Assembly (NCBI GenBank): GCA_022510405.1
Contig: JAFLTP010000001.1
Coordinates: 62,001-126,000 of the forward strand
Direction of reading: 5' to 3'
DNA from: Muribaculaceae bacterium
GTDB lineage: Bacteria; Bacteroidota; Bacteroidia; Bacteroidales; Muribaculaceae
DNA length: 64,000 bases
Position numbers and translations under genes: made by a program. Position 1 is the stretch's first letter. Each line of letters opens with the position of its first letter. Shown piece by piece: positions 54,470-63,005 of the stretch. The notes beneath the pieces were generated by a model. It made no database searches and was not told the origin of the DNA. It was given only the letters and a program-made list of their open reading frames with translations.

Positions 54470-55558
54470 TCAATATTTAATAATCTCCATCTCACTACAT
54501 CCTTTAAAGGCATCTTCTGCTATATCAGCATCCTTGGGTAGCATTACTTTCTTTAAATCCGTGCAATCCAAAAAGGCTTCTTTTTCAATCCTCTTTAATG
54601 TTTGTGGGAAATTAATTTCTTTCAATGGAGTCCAACTGAAAGCAAGTTCAGAAATCTCTTTAATTCCTGGGAAAGAAATTGTTTTAATACCGCTTGCGAT
54701 AAATGCACCACTCCCAATTAATTCTACATTTGCCGGTAAATTAATTTTTTCTAATGAAGGAGTGTTTTCAAAAGCTGAGTTGCCTATTTTTGTAATATTA
54801 CAAGGTAAAACAATATTGTCTAACTCTGTACAATGTATAAAGGCTTCGTCACCAATATATCCTTCTTTACTGTCTAATTGAAATTGTCCTTCGTCTTTAG
54901 CACCATAACATTCTACAGTTTTTAACTTAGTACATTGCCTGAATGCTGATTGTTTAATTTTTAAAGAAGTATTGGGCATCTGAACCTTAACTAAATCATT
55001 ACATCCTTCAAAAGCCCTTTCTCCTATTGTTGATATATGTTTAGGTAGAATAATCTCTTTTAAAAACTTACAGGATGCGAAAGCTTCACACTCGATTGAT
55101 AATAGACTTTCCGGAAAAGTAATTTTAAGTTCATGATAAGGGAGAGATTTAATATGTAGCAAACCACCACAAGCCCTAAAAATTCCTTTAGGCAATGTCT
55201 TAATTCCCTCAGAAATTTTTATTCTACCAAGACAGGAACATTCACTAAAGGCTTCTTCTCCTAAATTTTCTATAGATGAAGGCAGATAGATTTCTTTAAT
55301 TTTATGACAACTATAAAAAGCTCTTTCACCAATTGTTTTAACATTTTCTGGTAAAATAATATCTATTAAATTGGAACATCCTTTGAAAGCATTACCCCTA
55401 ATTTCAATTAATGAAACTGGTAAAAATACAAATTTCAATTGTTGGTTATTTGCAAAAGCACCTTCTCCAATTACTTCGGTACCTTCTTTTATTGTATAAG
55501 TAGAAATATTTTCAGGGCCCTTAATTAGTATCTTTCCGTCATCGCTGTATTTTGCCAT
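54470..55558 (-). CDS. Cytoplasmic BspA-like leucine-rich repeat protein
   Basis: ATG 55558 (MAKYSDDGKILIKGPENIST) is preferred because the cap matches the neighbouring LRR protein; ATG 55582 adds eight residues. Nearly the whole protein consists of about thirteen LRR_5 repeats of 23-26 residues (LIDIILPENVKTIGERAFYS, IKEIYLPSSIENLGEEAFSE, LKEIILPKHISTIGERAFEG and so on). Most BspA-like proteins are exported adhesins, but no signal peptide or sorting tail is seen here. An intracellular recognition scaffold is likely. The -7 box at 55916 implies a long leader of about 350 bases. Confidence 0.78.
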   Translation of the reverse strand: MAKYSDDGKILIKGPENISTYTIKEGTEVIGEGAFANNQQLKFVFLPVSLIEIRGNAFKGCSNLIDIILPENVKTIGERAFYSCHKIKEIYLPSSIENLGEEAFSECSCLGRIKISEGIKTLPKGIFRACGGLLHIKSLPYHELKITFPESLLSIECEAFASCKFLKEIILPKHISTIGERAFEGCNDLVKVQMPNTSLKIKQSAFRQCTKLKTVECYGAKDEGQFQLDSKEGYIGDEAFIHCTELDNIVLPCNITKIGNSAFENTPSLEKINLPANVELIGSGAFIASGIKTISFPGIKEISELAFSWTPLKEINFPQTLKRIEKEAFLDCTDLKKVMLPKDADIAEDAFKGCSEMEIIKY

Positions 55559-55582
55559 AGTTAATGGAGATTTAATGTTCAT

Positions 55583-56064
55583 CCGACACCAGGAATGATG
55601 GTTAGTATTTAAAGAAAAAGCGCGGTGCCTAATTGGATTACTCCATTCTTACTTTTGAGGCCTTCGCATTGCCCTATCCCAAAGAATGAAGCAACACAGA
55701 AGCCAACCACGCTAAATGTATGAAATCATCCGGCAATACTTAATAATATAAACCGATGGATAACCTACATGCGGATGAACATCAATTGTTGCTCTATTCT
55801 GATGGGATAATGAAAGTTGCGAAGTTTCAAAAGATCAGAATAAGCGTACAATAAACGCTTTCAAAATATGTCTTGATAGGACTGTTTACTGTCAAAAAAC
55901 AAATTCCCATCTTGGCAAATTTAATGAAACTTTTCAATAAATCTTTTGAAAGGCATCAAAATATTGCTTCTGTGTTGCAAATCTAGTTAGAATTCATTCT
56001 TAAGTAGATTATTGTGTTAGTGCAAAACTACTATATATTATGTAGCTAACCTAATTATGTCTAT
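55583..56064. other. Intergenic region with a distant minus-strand -7 box and possible long leader
   Basis: CAAATTTA at 55916-55923 reads TAAATTTG on the minus strand. If used, it gives a leader of about 350 bases for the LRR gene. The leader holds an AAGCGT/ACGCTT hairpin (55842-55860). No gene was found. Confidence 0.4.
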
Positions 56065-56140
56065 TCCATTTAGTCCATTTTATACATTTGCAAAGTGGAC
56101 TAAATGGAATTGCAAAGATGATAGGGACTACTTAGCTTTG
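56065..56140 (+). promoter_or_regulatory. Paired 13-mer elements in inverted orientation and -7 box
   Basis: TTCCATTTAGTCCA (56064-56077) and TGGACTAAATGGAA (56096-56109) are a perfect 14-bp inverted repeat with 18 bases between. The proximal copy lies 24 bases before TAGCTTTGC (-7 box at 56133-56140). This is the clearest two-site operator of the set. Confidence 0.75.
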
Positions 56141-56165
56141 CATAAACTTTAAAAAGCAAAGAATT

Positions 56166-56282
56166 ATGATTTGGTGGCTTATTGCAGCATTAGAAGTTAT
56201 CGGTATTGTAGTTTTAATACTGATTGGAATTTTCGGAGCTCTATATTATCTAATAGATTTTATATGTGAAATGTTTAGTTAA
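56166..56282 (+). CDS. Small single-pass membrane protein, 38 residues
   Basis: ATG 56166 starts MIWWLIAALEVIGIVVLILI, one hydrophobic helix, and the protein ends with YYLIDFICEMFS. It is a paralogue of the 45-residue protein at 52181: both start M-x-W-W, have one helix with a GI turn, and carry an EM pair near the end. Both promoters have the 13-mer 24 bases from TAG(G/C)TTTGCA(C/T)AAACTTT. A strong terminator follows, so it is a single-gene unit. Function is unknown. Confidence 0.65.
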   Translation: MIWWLIAALEVIGIVVLILIGIFGALYYLIDFICEMFS

Positions 56283-56299
56283 ATCAAAGATTTATTAGG

Positions 56300-56365
56300 G
56301 GTTCATTGCATAAGGCTCTAGTGACGTTAGGTCTGCCGTACAGTTGTTGCAATGAACCTTTTTTT
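56300..56365 (+). terminator. Terminator with a large structured loop
   Basis: GGTTCATTGCA (56300-56310) pairs perfectly with TGCAATGAACC (56348-56358) and is followed by seven T. The 37-base loop is unusually large and may fold further. Confidence 0.8.
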
Positions 56366-56510
56366 CATAATGATGTTCTGAAACATAGGCAGTGTACTTG
56401 AGATTGAACATCAAAAAGCGACTCTAAACAAGGGTCGCTTAAATTATTTATCTAATGTCCTGCAAACGGAATATAATTCCTTATAATCAATAGTACTTCA
56501 AGGTTAATCT

Positions 56511-58043
56511 TCAGTTAGCTTCTGATAGTTCTATTAATTTTTGCCATACTTTAACCATAGCAAGAGTATCAAGATGGCAGTATTCCAATAAAGATTTTCT
56601 TGCCATTGCAGCCTCTATCTCATTCATGTTAGCTATCTCCGGATAGATGTTCATCGCTTCTCCACCATGATGGACAGAGCCGGTAAGGTTGGAATAATCC
56701 AATTCCGGGTCGTCAGGAAATAAAGCCGGTAGAACTTTCTTAATTGAGAAAGAGCCGTTCATCGCCGGATAATATACCATAGTTTTTCTGAAAGGCTCAA
56801 TCAAATCAATTATATTATGGCTTATTGCAAGAAGATGATCTCTTAAATCGGGAAATATTTCTGCCATTTCCTCTAATCTGCTGCACTCAAAAGACTTGTT
56901 ATAGGCAGTAACACATGCATCAAACGGAATCTCGTCACATAGTTGTTGTGCCAACTCTCTTCGTGGGTCATTAATGGAATCGCCCAAATATTCAGAATGT
57001 TTTAATTCTCCATCCAATTCTTCAATCCAATGTAGTGAGTATTGGAAGGGGAGTTGCTGATAGGGATGGGATTTATCAAAAGGTGGTATTGCCGGTTGGA
57101 TGGTTTCAAAATCTAAAAAATACAATGGATAATGTAAGGTAGACAGGAAGTTCTTGATTTCTTCTTTATTAATATGTTTTCTGTTCTCTAAATAACAATC
57201 AACCTGCAACATCTGAATTGGATTTAGTGCAAGGTCTTTACACTGTTCAAATGTAATTTTACCATTATGATAGTGTTCACATTTCTTACTAAACCACATT
57301 CTATATAGGTCAAATACATTTGGCTTTGGTAAGTCTCCCTTGCAATATTCTATAAACCCACAGTTGTAAGGATCCTGACAATGTTGGCTTATATTTAATT
57401 CCGGCTCATCGCCTAAAATTATTTTGATAGCTCTATTTATATTGTTTGCAACAACCTTATACTCCAAGTCTACCAAATCCCGCACATCCTTAATATGAAA
57501 AAGATTTTGAATATCTAATTCTCCTTCTCTTTCATAATTTGAGTCAAGTCGGACAAGATAAGTACCGGTTATATTAATTCCATAGTTTTCTAAAATCCAT
57601 TTTTGATAAGCAATATCACGGGTGTACTTTCTTAATTCCTTTGGGGTATCTTCTTTTTCGGACCGGTATGAACTGCTCTTTACTTCATAAATAGCCCATC
57701 CGGTCGGTGTTTTATGAAGAATATCGACAGCACAATAGTTCATACAACCTTGAGATACATAAGTAAAGGATGCTTCGCAAATATTTTGGGTGCCTTTCTC
57801 AATTTCTTGGAGCGTCTTTGAAACCATTGTGGGAATGTCTAATACCCCATCTTCTTTGTAGGTCGTTACATCTACATAAGGGCCGAATAACCCCATTGCC
57901 AAATTTCCAACTTTATTTCCTTCTTCAAACCGACCTTGTAAAGAATCATCAATTATTTCCAATTCCGGTTGATAGAGGTGTAACCACAGAGCCTTTGGGC
58001 ATTGACAGAATTTTGTGTAACGAGATTTAGATAATCCTTTCAT
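56511..58043 (-). CDS. DUF2779 protein: Cas4-like nuclease fused to a DEDD-type exonuclease domain
   Basis: The N-terminal half has a Cas4/RecB-like PD-(D/E)XK core: D107 in YCAVDILHK and E120-x-K122 in IYEVKSSS. C13 or C15 and the C222-C228-C234 group can bind a 4Fe-4S cluster, as in Cas4 and AddB. The C-terminal half (about 300-510) is the DUF2779 domain, an RNase H-like exonuclease with D311-x-E313 in FLDFETI and later AYNKSFE and YCHLDTLAM motifs. At 510 residues the fusion has the usual length. Such proteins occur as single genes, often in accessory regions. A DNA end-processing or defence role is likely. The promoter is a near match (minus TAACTTTA, about 58067). Confidence 0.85.
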   Translation of the reverse strand: MKGLSKSRYTKFCQCPKALWLHLYQPELEIIDDSLQGRFEEGNKVGNLAMGLFGPYVDVTTYKEDGVLDIPTMVSKTLQEIEKGTQNICEASFTYVSQGCMNYCAVDILHKTPTGWAIYEVKSSSYRSEKEDTPKELRKYTRDIAYQKWILENYGINITGTYLVRLDSNYEREGELDIQNLFHIKDVRDLVDLEYKVVANNINRAIKIILGDEPELNISQHCQDPYNCGFIEYCKGDLPKPNVFDLYRMWFSKKCEHYHNGKITFEQCKDLALNPIQMLQVDCYLENRKHINKEEIKNFLSTLHYPLYFLDFETIQPAIPPFDKSHPYQQLPFQYSLHWIEELDGELKHSEYLGDSINDPRRELAQQLCDEIPFDACVTAYNKSFECSRLEEMAEIFPDLRDHLLAISHNIIDLIEPFRKTMVYYPAMNGSFSIKKVLPALFPDDPELDYSNLTGSVHHGGEAMNIYPEIANMNEIEAAMARKSLLEYCHLDTLAMVKVWQKLIELSEAN

Positions 58044-58108
58044 ATATATGGTTTTCTACGCTGTAAAGTTAATGTTAAACGAATTTAAAAATATAATTGT
58101 ATCACCTT

Positions 58109-58714
58109 TTATTGGCATGAAAGATAATCATTAAGTTTAAATAACGTATACCATAATGTTGATTTTTCTTCTTCTATTAAGTCTTTTGTTTCTATTATTG
58201 GTATTATCAATTCCATCCGTTCATTACAATTTAACGATTTCATCGAATGAGAAAGAATGAAAGGCTCAATCATATCAAATTTTTTATCATCAGTATTTTC
58301 ATCCTCCATTTCTAAAAATAGATTGAAGAGGTCAAACAATGATTTTTGCTTCTCTGACAAATCCGTTTTTATTGCAATTTGATTAATTATGTTTTGGTCG
58401 TCTAACCCCAATTTTCTTAGACCATTGATATTGTTAACAATATAATGATTAAACCTTTCTGGATAATCAGCCACGATCCAAGCCATTTCATACCACGGCT
58501 CAGACCACCATGCCACTAACTCCATTCCCTCATTTTCATCAAATTCCACAATTTCAAGACCGGCTTCATCATGAAAGAAATTTTCTTTCCCTGGTTTTGT
58601 ACTTTGAATATAAATAGGTTTATTATGAACCTTACCATCTTTATCTTTGGTTCCCCATTTACTGTCTGGACCTTGAAATAAGGAGTAGGGTGGATTATCT
58701 TTATATTGAAGCAT
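58109..58714 (-). CDS. Hypothetical protein, 201 residues, last gene of the DprA-like operon
   Basis: An unrecognised soluble acidic protein. It starts MLQYKDNPPYSLFQGPDSKW, has an aromatic middle (ELVAWWSEPWYEMAWIVADY) and a helical acidic end. The middle is like proteins annotated as small immunity or SMI1-like, but I cannot confirm that. Its ATG overlaps the stop of the 99-residue gene by one base, so the two are coupled. Confidence 0.6.
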   Translation of the reverse strand: MLQYKDNPPYSLFQGPDSKWGTKDKDGKVHNKPIYIQSTKPGKENFFHDEAGLEIVEFDENEGMELVAWWSEPWYEMAWIVADYPERFNHYIVNNINGLRKLGLDDQNIINQIAIKTDLSEKQKSLFDLFNLFLEMEDENTDDKKFDMIEPFILSHSMKSLNCNERMELIIPIIETKDLIEEEKSTLWYTLFKLNDYLSCQ

Positions 58715-59013
58715 TACATTAATTTATTTGACAACAATTTCACTAAATTTTGTGGTTTTAAGTCATTGAAAGTTTCGTCTAATTTTTCAAAATATCCCTT
58801 TTCATCTATTTCTCTCAGGATATTTCTAATGAACCTTATATCTTTAGAATTATAAAGTGAAATGAATCCTTTCATTTCCCATTGCAGAATTCCAATGGCA
58901 AATTTTGAGAGACGGGATTTTAATTCAGGAAATAATTCTATATATTCCGGCATTCGATCCTGAAACTCAAATTCCTTAAACCACCATGTTATTTCCCTTT
59001 CATACCTCTCCAT
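58714..59013 (-). CDS. Hypothetical protein, 99 residues
   Basis: A small helical protein (MERYEREITWWFKEFEFQDR, FPELKSRLSKFAIGILQWEM) with no signal peptide or metal motif. It lies 2 bases after the DprA-like gene and one base overlaps the next, so it is within one operon. I do not recognise it. Confidence 0.6.
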   Translation of the reverse strand: MERYEREITWWFKEFEFQDRMPEYIELFPELKSRLSKFAIGILQWEMKGFISLYNSKDIRFIRNILREIDEKGYFEKLDETFNDLKPQNLVKLLSNKLM

Positions 59014-59015
59014 TT

Positions 59016-59819
59016 CTATAAAGGTTGAGCAAGGTTATTATCAATTAATTCAAAATTACCGGCGTTTGCTTCATTTCGTTTTGAGAATTTGACAGCAAAA
59101 CTTTTCTTTTGATATTGTCTTGCGAATCTCATTGTATGCAGAGAGCCACTTTGAGCCGGACATTGAGCCAAAATCACTGCATCCGATAAAGCAGCTTGTA
59201 AACGATTTCGTGCAACCAGTGTTGTAGGATTGGCTTTCGTTCTAATGAGTTGCTCAGATAGTATCAAGCCTCCGGCTTCCAATATTCTTTTCTGCAAGTC
59301 TGTATTCTCTTTGGGATGGATTATGTCCAAACCACTTCCTACAATGGCCATTGTTTCACCTCCAACAGCCAGACAGCCTTCATGACCGGCTTTGTCACAA
59401 CCTAAAGCCAACCCACTTACAATCACATTACCATCTCCTGCATATTTTTTCCCTAATTTGTAAGCCATATCTAATCCTTGTTTATCTGCTGCTCTTGCTC
59501 CGATAATGGCTACTGCTTTATTTCTTTTCAGTACGTCTACGTTACCCAGGATATGAATCAAGACAGGCGCTTCATTCCCAATTTCTTTAAATTTTTCAGG
59601 ATAATCCTCATCTTGAATGGATATAGTTTTTATACCCAGAGCTTCTTGTTTATCCAATATAAAATTTGCCCTGTCGATTAATCTGTCAAATTCATCAGGT
59701 TCTTCCTCATAAAGCCTGTCAAAAGTTTCCAAATCAGTTTTGGCAATTTGAGTAGGTGTCATACCTCTCCATTTCAAAACCAGTATCTCATCTAAATTAA
59801 GTTTTTCTTTACTTTTCAT
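59016..59819 (-). CDS. DprA/Smf-like DNA-processing protein
   Basis: The Rossmann-type DprA core spans about 75-255: AVAIIGARAADKQGLDMAYK, then VIVSGLALGCDKAGHEGCLA, a GSGLDIIHPKEN motif and LVARNRLQAALSDAVILAQC. In transformation DprA loads RecA on incoming single-stranded DNA. The N-terminal 70 residues here are a short helical segment (ILVLKWRGMTPTQIAKTDLE), and the usual C-terminal winged helix is missing (267 residues against about 370). The divergent motif and operon with unknown cytoplasmic genes suggest an accessory SLOG-type protein, perhaps sensing nucleotides, rather than the housekeeping DprA. Confidence 0.82.
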   Translation of the reverse strand: MKSKEKLNLDEILVLKWRGMTPTQIAKTDLETFDRLYEEEPDEFDRLIDRANFILDKQEALGIKTISIQDEDYPEKFKEIGNEAPVLIHILGNVDVLKRNKAVAIIGARAADKQGLDMAYKLGKKYAGDGNVIVSGLALGCDKAGHEGCLAVGGETMAIVGSGLDIIHPKENTDLQKRILEAGGLILSEQLIRTKANPTTLVARNRLQAALSDAVILAQCPAQSGSLHTMRFARQYQKKSFAVKFSKRNEANAGNFELIDNNLAQPL

Positions 59820-59825
59820 TTCAAT

Positions 59826-60491
59826 TCAGTCAAAGTCACAATATCTCCTGTAATCTTCCCTCCGACAATATTCTATAAATATATTGTATATCTCTTCTTC
59901 CAATTTATTTATATCTTCCCAAACTGCTTCAAAGATTTCTCGTGAATTAAATTCTCCCTTATCATTAATGTATAGATGGGTTTCTGAAAATAAATTACGT
60001 CTTTTAAGAGTCTTATCAGAATGAGAATACATTATCCTTGCTGCAATTACAGGCTCATTCTCCTTTCCATCATCAGATGTAAATGAAAATATTCGCTTAA
60101 CAATCCAATATCCATTATCCGAATCGATGTTTTTACCATTGACGGATATTAAAATTTCGTTATTAAAACCTATGTCCACCCATTCATTTAGTTTTTCTGA
60201 TAACCATTTACCACCTCGTTCCTTATTTCCATGAACAAAACATGTTTCTTCCTTGAAGTCTCTAATTGCACACTTAACTTCATCATCGTTTTTAAGGAAA
60301 TTATCTACTCTTTCTATCCATTCTATTTCTTCTGTCAAGGGATCAATTGTAAATATTTCCTTTTTACCATCTTCACCACCGAAGTCATAGTAGAATACAT
60401 GTTTTTTCCTTTCACTATTGTATTTTTCAGATAATCTGGAAAAATAAACATCCCGACTTCCTCCTGTCTTCACTTCATACCAAAAATTCAT
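59826..60491 (-). CDS. Hypothetical protein, 221 residues, first gene of the DprA-like operon
   Basis: The start is ATG 60491 (MNFWYEVKTGGSRDVYFSRL), 17 bases after the -7 box. It is a soluble charged protein with a beta-rich middle (NEILISVNGKNIDSDNGYWI) and a helical end (KLEEEIYNIFIEYCRREDYR). No family is recognised. It is followed after 6 bases by the DprA-like gene. Together with two smaller genes it forms a four-gene operon controlled by a 13-mer promoter. Confidence 0.65.
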   Translation of the reverse strand: MNFWYEVKTGGSRDVYFSRLSEKYNSERKKHVFYYDFGGEDGKKEIFTIDPLTEEIEWIERVDNFLKNDDEVKCAIRDFKEETCFVHGNKERGGKWLSEKLNEWVDIGFNNEILISVNGKNIDSDNGYWIVKRIFSFTSDDGKENEPVIAARIMYSHSDKTLKRRNLFSETHLYINDKGEFNSREIFEAVWEDINKLEEEIYNIFIEYCRREDYRRYCDFD

Positions 60492-60507
60492 AGCCTTTAA
60501 TTTTTTG

Positions 60508-60563
60508 CAAAACTAAAGGCTATCAATCAAACAGAAAGAATAATTCTTAATCCATTTAGTCCA
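60508..60563 (-). promoter_or_regulatory. -7 box and 13-mer for the DprA-like operon
   Basis: The minus strand reads TGGACTAAATGGA (60551-60563), 35 bases, then TAGTTTTGC (-7 box at 60508-60515). The same 35-base spacing occurs at 52606 and 63006. Confidence 0.7.
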
Positions 60564-60587
60564 TACCTTTTTCTTTATAGTGATGCG

Positions 60588-60791
60588 TTAATTATCCACT
60601 TCAATCATCTTGAAAAGAGGGTCGAAGACTTCCTCTTCAGTCACAGTGTTTCTCATTCGGAATTTGATCCAGAGTTCTCTATTACAAGATTTCATAACTT
60701 CAATTCTTTCCGGTTCGGTCAATGAATCAAAAGTTGCAAAATCTTCTTTCAGGATTTCTTGATTAATTTGCTTTATTTTTTCTATCTCCAT
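60588..60791 (-). CDS. Small hypothetical protein, 67 residues
   Basis: A helical acidic protein (MEIEKIKQINQEILKEDFAT, PERIEVMKSCNRELWIKFRM) whose ATG overlaps the stop of the ADP-ribosylglycohydrolase gene (TAATG), so the two are translationally coupled. It is the last gene of a five-gene unit. It may be a partner of the hydrolase. No family was recognised. Confidence 0.6.
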   Translation of the reverse strand: MEIEKIKQINQEILKEDFATFDSLTEPERIEVMKSCNRELWIKFRMRNTVTEEEVFDPLFKMIEVDN

Positions 60792-61588
60792 TATTCTTTC
60801 ACATAATCTTGGAACTTCTCTACAATACCATAGATGTCATCCGGAAGTATGTCAAGACAAGGACCTGCTATTTTATCCGGAATTTCTTTATAGAAAGCAG
60901 CTGCAATCCCACCGGTTATGGCACCCATGGTATCAGCGTCACCACCCATCGAAACAGCTAATCTAATTGCAGATTCATAATCTCTACTTTCAAGGAAACA
61001 GATTATACTCTCAGGAACACTACCCTGACAGGTTACATCAAAACTATAATCCGGCTTTATATCGGCATATTTTCTATTTAAGTCATAACCAAATGTTTCT
61101 GTGATAAATTTCTTGATTTCATCTTTTGTGGAGCAGGTTCTCGCAAGAAATATTGCACTTACTGTTGCTTGAGCACCCTTTATGCCCTCCGGATGATTAT
61201 GAGTAACTTCTGCACTCTCTTTTGCTAACCTTAAACATTCTTCTAATGATTCTGCAAACCATCCCACCGGACTTACCCTCATTGCGGAACCATTACCGAA
61301 ACTGTTATATGGCTTTGGGAAATCCGAACTAATCCATTTATAGAACATAGGGCCATAGCCGGCATCAAGATGTTCACGCCCCCAATCTTGCATCTTTTCT
61401 TCCGGTGCTATGTCAGTCATAAGCCAGTCAGCGATAGCACATGTCATCACTGTATCATCAGTATATGTGGATTTTCGGGTGAACAACTGAAAATCATATC
61501 TCTTATTAGGTCTAAATTCGTAAGAAGAGCCTATAATATCTCCACAAATGGCTCCCATCATGGCAATTCTCTTATCTTTCATATTCAT
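60791..61588 (-). CDS. ADP-ribosylglycohydrolase (DraG/ARH family)
   Basis: All family motifs are present: an N-terminal GAICGDIIGSSYEF segment, YTDDTVMTCAIADWLM with the first metal-binding aspartates, an EVTHNHPEGIKGAQATVSAI middle, and SMGGDADTMGAITGGIAAAF with the second aspartate pair. The 265-residue length is normal. These dinuclear-magnesium enzymes remove ADP-ribose from proteins or nucleic acids. In accessory regions they often counter ADP-ribosyl toxins. No ADP-ribosyltransferase is recognisable nearby, so the target is open. The gene is fourth in a five-gene minus-strand operon. Confidence 0.92.
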   Translation of the reverse strand: MNMKDKRIAMMGAICGDIIGSSYEFRPNKRYDFQLFTRKSTYTDDTVMTCAIADWLMTDIAPEEKMQDWGREHLDAGYGPMFYKWISSDFPKPYNSFGNGSAMRVSPVGWFAESLEECLRLAKESAEVTHNHPEGIKGAQATVSAIFLARTCSTKDEIKKFITETFGYDLNRKYADIKPDYSFDVTCQGSVPESIICFLESRDYESAIRLAVSMGGDADTMGAITGGIAAAFYKEIPDKIAGPCLDILPDDIYGIVEKFQDYVKE

Positions 61589-61594
61589 ATCATT

Positions 61595-62305
61595 TTAATC
61601 TTTTTCTTTGAATCGGTTCCCTTCTGCATCAGTGATTGATTGCTCGACGAATTTTATTTCTGTCCAGAAATCATTCAACCTCAGCAGGTCTGGAATAGAG
61701 TAAAGTTGGTGACAACAAATACAATGGGTAGCATAGCAGATTTTAAGTCCAGCACTTCTAATAGCCCCCTCGCTCCAATCATCCAATTCATCATCCATAT
61801 TGTCTGAATTGGGTGTAATTTCAAGAATATATGTATAGTATTTCCCCTTTTCATAATAAAAATCATGGATAGCATTAATCATCAGATTGAAATCCGAGCA
61901 GTAATATTCATCGTCTTCTAGTTTTAATACTGACTCCTCATCATTCCAACAAAAAGCGATTGAGCCTTCAATTACGTAATCATCATCAAAATCCGGGTCA
62001 TCCATAATCAAAGTTGCTTTCTTTTCCAAGTCCTTCACTCTTTCATGGAGTTTTAGAGTCATGGAACGTAGTCTATCATCAATTTTTTTTATTTTTTGAA
62101 TATTCTCAGGCTTGAAATCAAACAGTTGGTTCAAGATCCAACATCTTTTTCCAAATAGGTCCTCCAATCTTTCCCTTTTCTCAGGAGTCATTTCTTTATA
62201 ATGAATGAATCCTAATCTTTCGCCGGTATATATTTTGATTTCGGCTTCTATCTCCTTCAATTTCTCTTGAGAGATATTCTCTTCACAATAGAACCTCAAA
62301 TCCAT
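61595..62305 (-). CDS. Hypothetical protein, 236 residues
   Basis: An unrecognised soluble, very acidic protein: helical N-terminus (EKLKEIEAEIKIYTGERLGF), central coiled segment (DDRLRSMTLKLHERVKDLEK), then a beta-rich half and a cysteine-histidine cluster CYATHCICCHQLYS near the C-terminus that may bind zinc. It lies 6 bases before the ADP-ribosylglycohydrolase gene, so the two are co-transcribed. Confidence 0.6.
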   Translation of the reverse strand: MDLRFYCEENISQEKLKEIEAEIKIYTGERLGFIHYKEMTPEKRERLEDLFGKRCWILNQLFDFKPENIQKIKKIDDRLRSMTLKLHERVKDLEKKATLIMDDPDFDDDYVIEGSIAFCWNDEESVLKLEDDEYYCSDFNLMINAIHDFYYEKGKYYTYILEITPNSDNMDDELDDWSEGAIRSAGLKICYATHCICCHQLYSIPDLLRLNDFWTEIKFVEQSITDAEGNRFKEKD

Positions 62306-62311
62306 GATTCA

Positions 62312-62692
62312 CTATCTGATTTCTTTGAAATCAAGTGCATTATATTTTACACCTCCGGCTCCATCCGGGAGAATTTGCACTTTCATCTGTATTTTATAGG
62401 TCTGTATTTCTCCGTAAGCGTCATTTGTATTGAAATAACAATTCACAACATAAGCACGGTATAATGGGATATATTTACCCTTACAATATGTGATTTTCAA
62501 AGTTTCAGGCTCCGGAGCAAAGGCTTTTATAGTTTCACGGGCATATTCTTCTGCCAATCCCGGATGTGCATACATTACCGCGATAGCCGGTTCCTGTCTG
62601 TTTGTCTTTGGGTGAATGGCTTGTGCTTTTATTATAAAGCTTCCAAACATTATCAATAAAACACCAATACCAGCTACTATTTTACTCTTCAT
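62312..62692 (-). CDS. Exported small protein, 126 residues
   Basis: A signal peptide (MKSKIVAGIGVLLIMFGSFI, cleaved near KAQAIH) exports the protein to the envelope. The mature part is about 100 residues: AIAVMYAHPGLAEEYARETI, then beta strands (KYIPLYRAYVVNCYFNTNDA, TYKIQMKVQILPDGA). I do not recognise the family. It is the second gene of the five-gene unit and overlaps the first by 11 bases. Confidence 0.65.
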   Translation of the reverse strand: MKSKIVAGIGVLLIMFGSFIIKAQAIHPKTNRQEPAIAVMYAHPGLAEEYARETIKAFAPEPETLKITYCKGKYIPLYRAYVVNCYFNTNDAYGEIQTYKIQMKVQILPDGAGGVKYNALDFKEIR

Positions 62693-62975
62693 CTTCCTTA
62701 TCTTTAAATTGTAAACCTCGATATTCTTCGTTCATTAACTCTTTACACGCTAATTCCAATTCCATCATTTCACTATCCTTTAATCCAAATAAAGGAATCC
62801 ACGCTATTTCTTGTATACCTGATGGCCCCGGTTTTTTAATGAATGGTCTTATTATTCTGATTCTTTCGTTTTTGTCAGCTCTTAAAAAACTCTTCCATTT
62901 ATCATTCTCTAAATTTACTATCATAAAATTTGGAGTGACAGCATAATGATATAAGCATCTCACCGCTACTTTCAT
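62682..62975 (-). CDS. Hypothetical protein, 97 residues, first gene of the ADP-ribosylglycohydrolase unit
   Basis: A small soluble protein (MKVAVRCLYHYAVTPNFMIV) with a proline-glycine hinge FIKKPGPSGIQEIAWIPLFG and an acidic helical end. No family is recognised. It starts a five-gene unit (this gene, the exported protein, the 236-residue protein, the ADP-ribosylglycohydrolase and the 67-residue gene). A -7 box and a 13-mer lie upstream. Confidence 0.6.
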   Translation of the reverse strand: MKVAVRCLYHYAVTPNFMIVNLENDKWKSFLRADKNERIRIIRPFIKKPGPSGIQEIAWIPLFGLKDSEMMELELACKELMNEEYRGLQFKDKEDEE

Positions 62976-63005
62976 AAATTTGTTCTATGTTTAATTATTA
63001 TGAAA

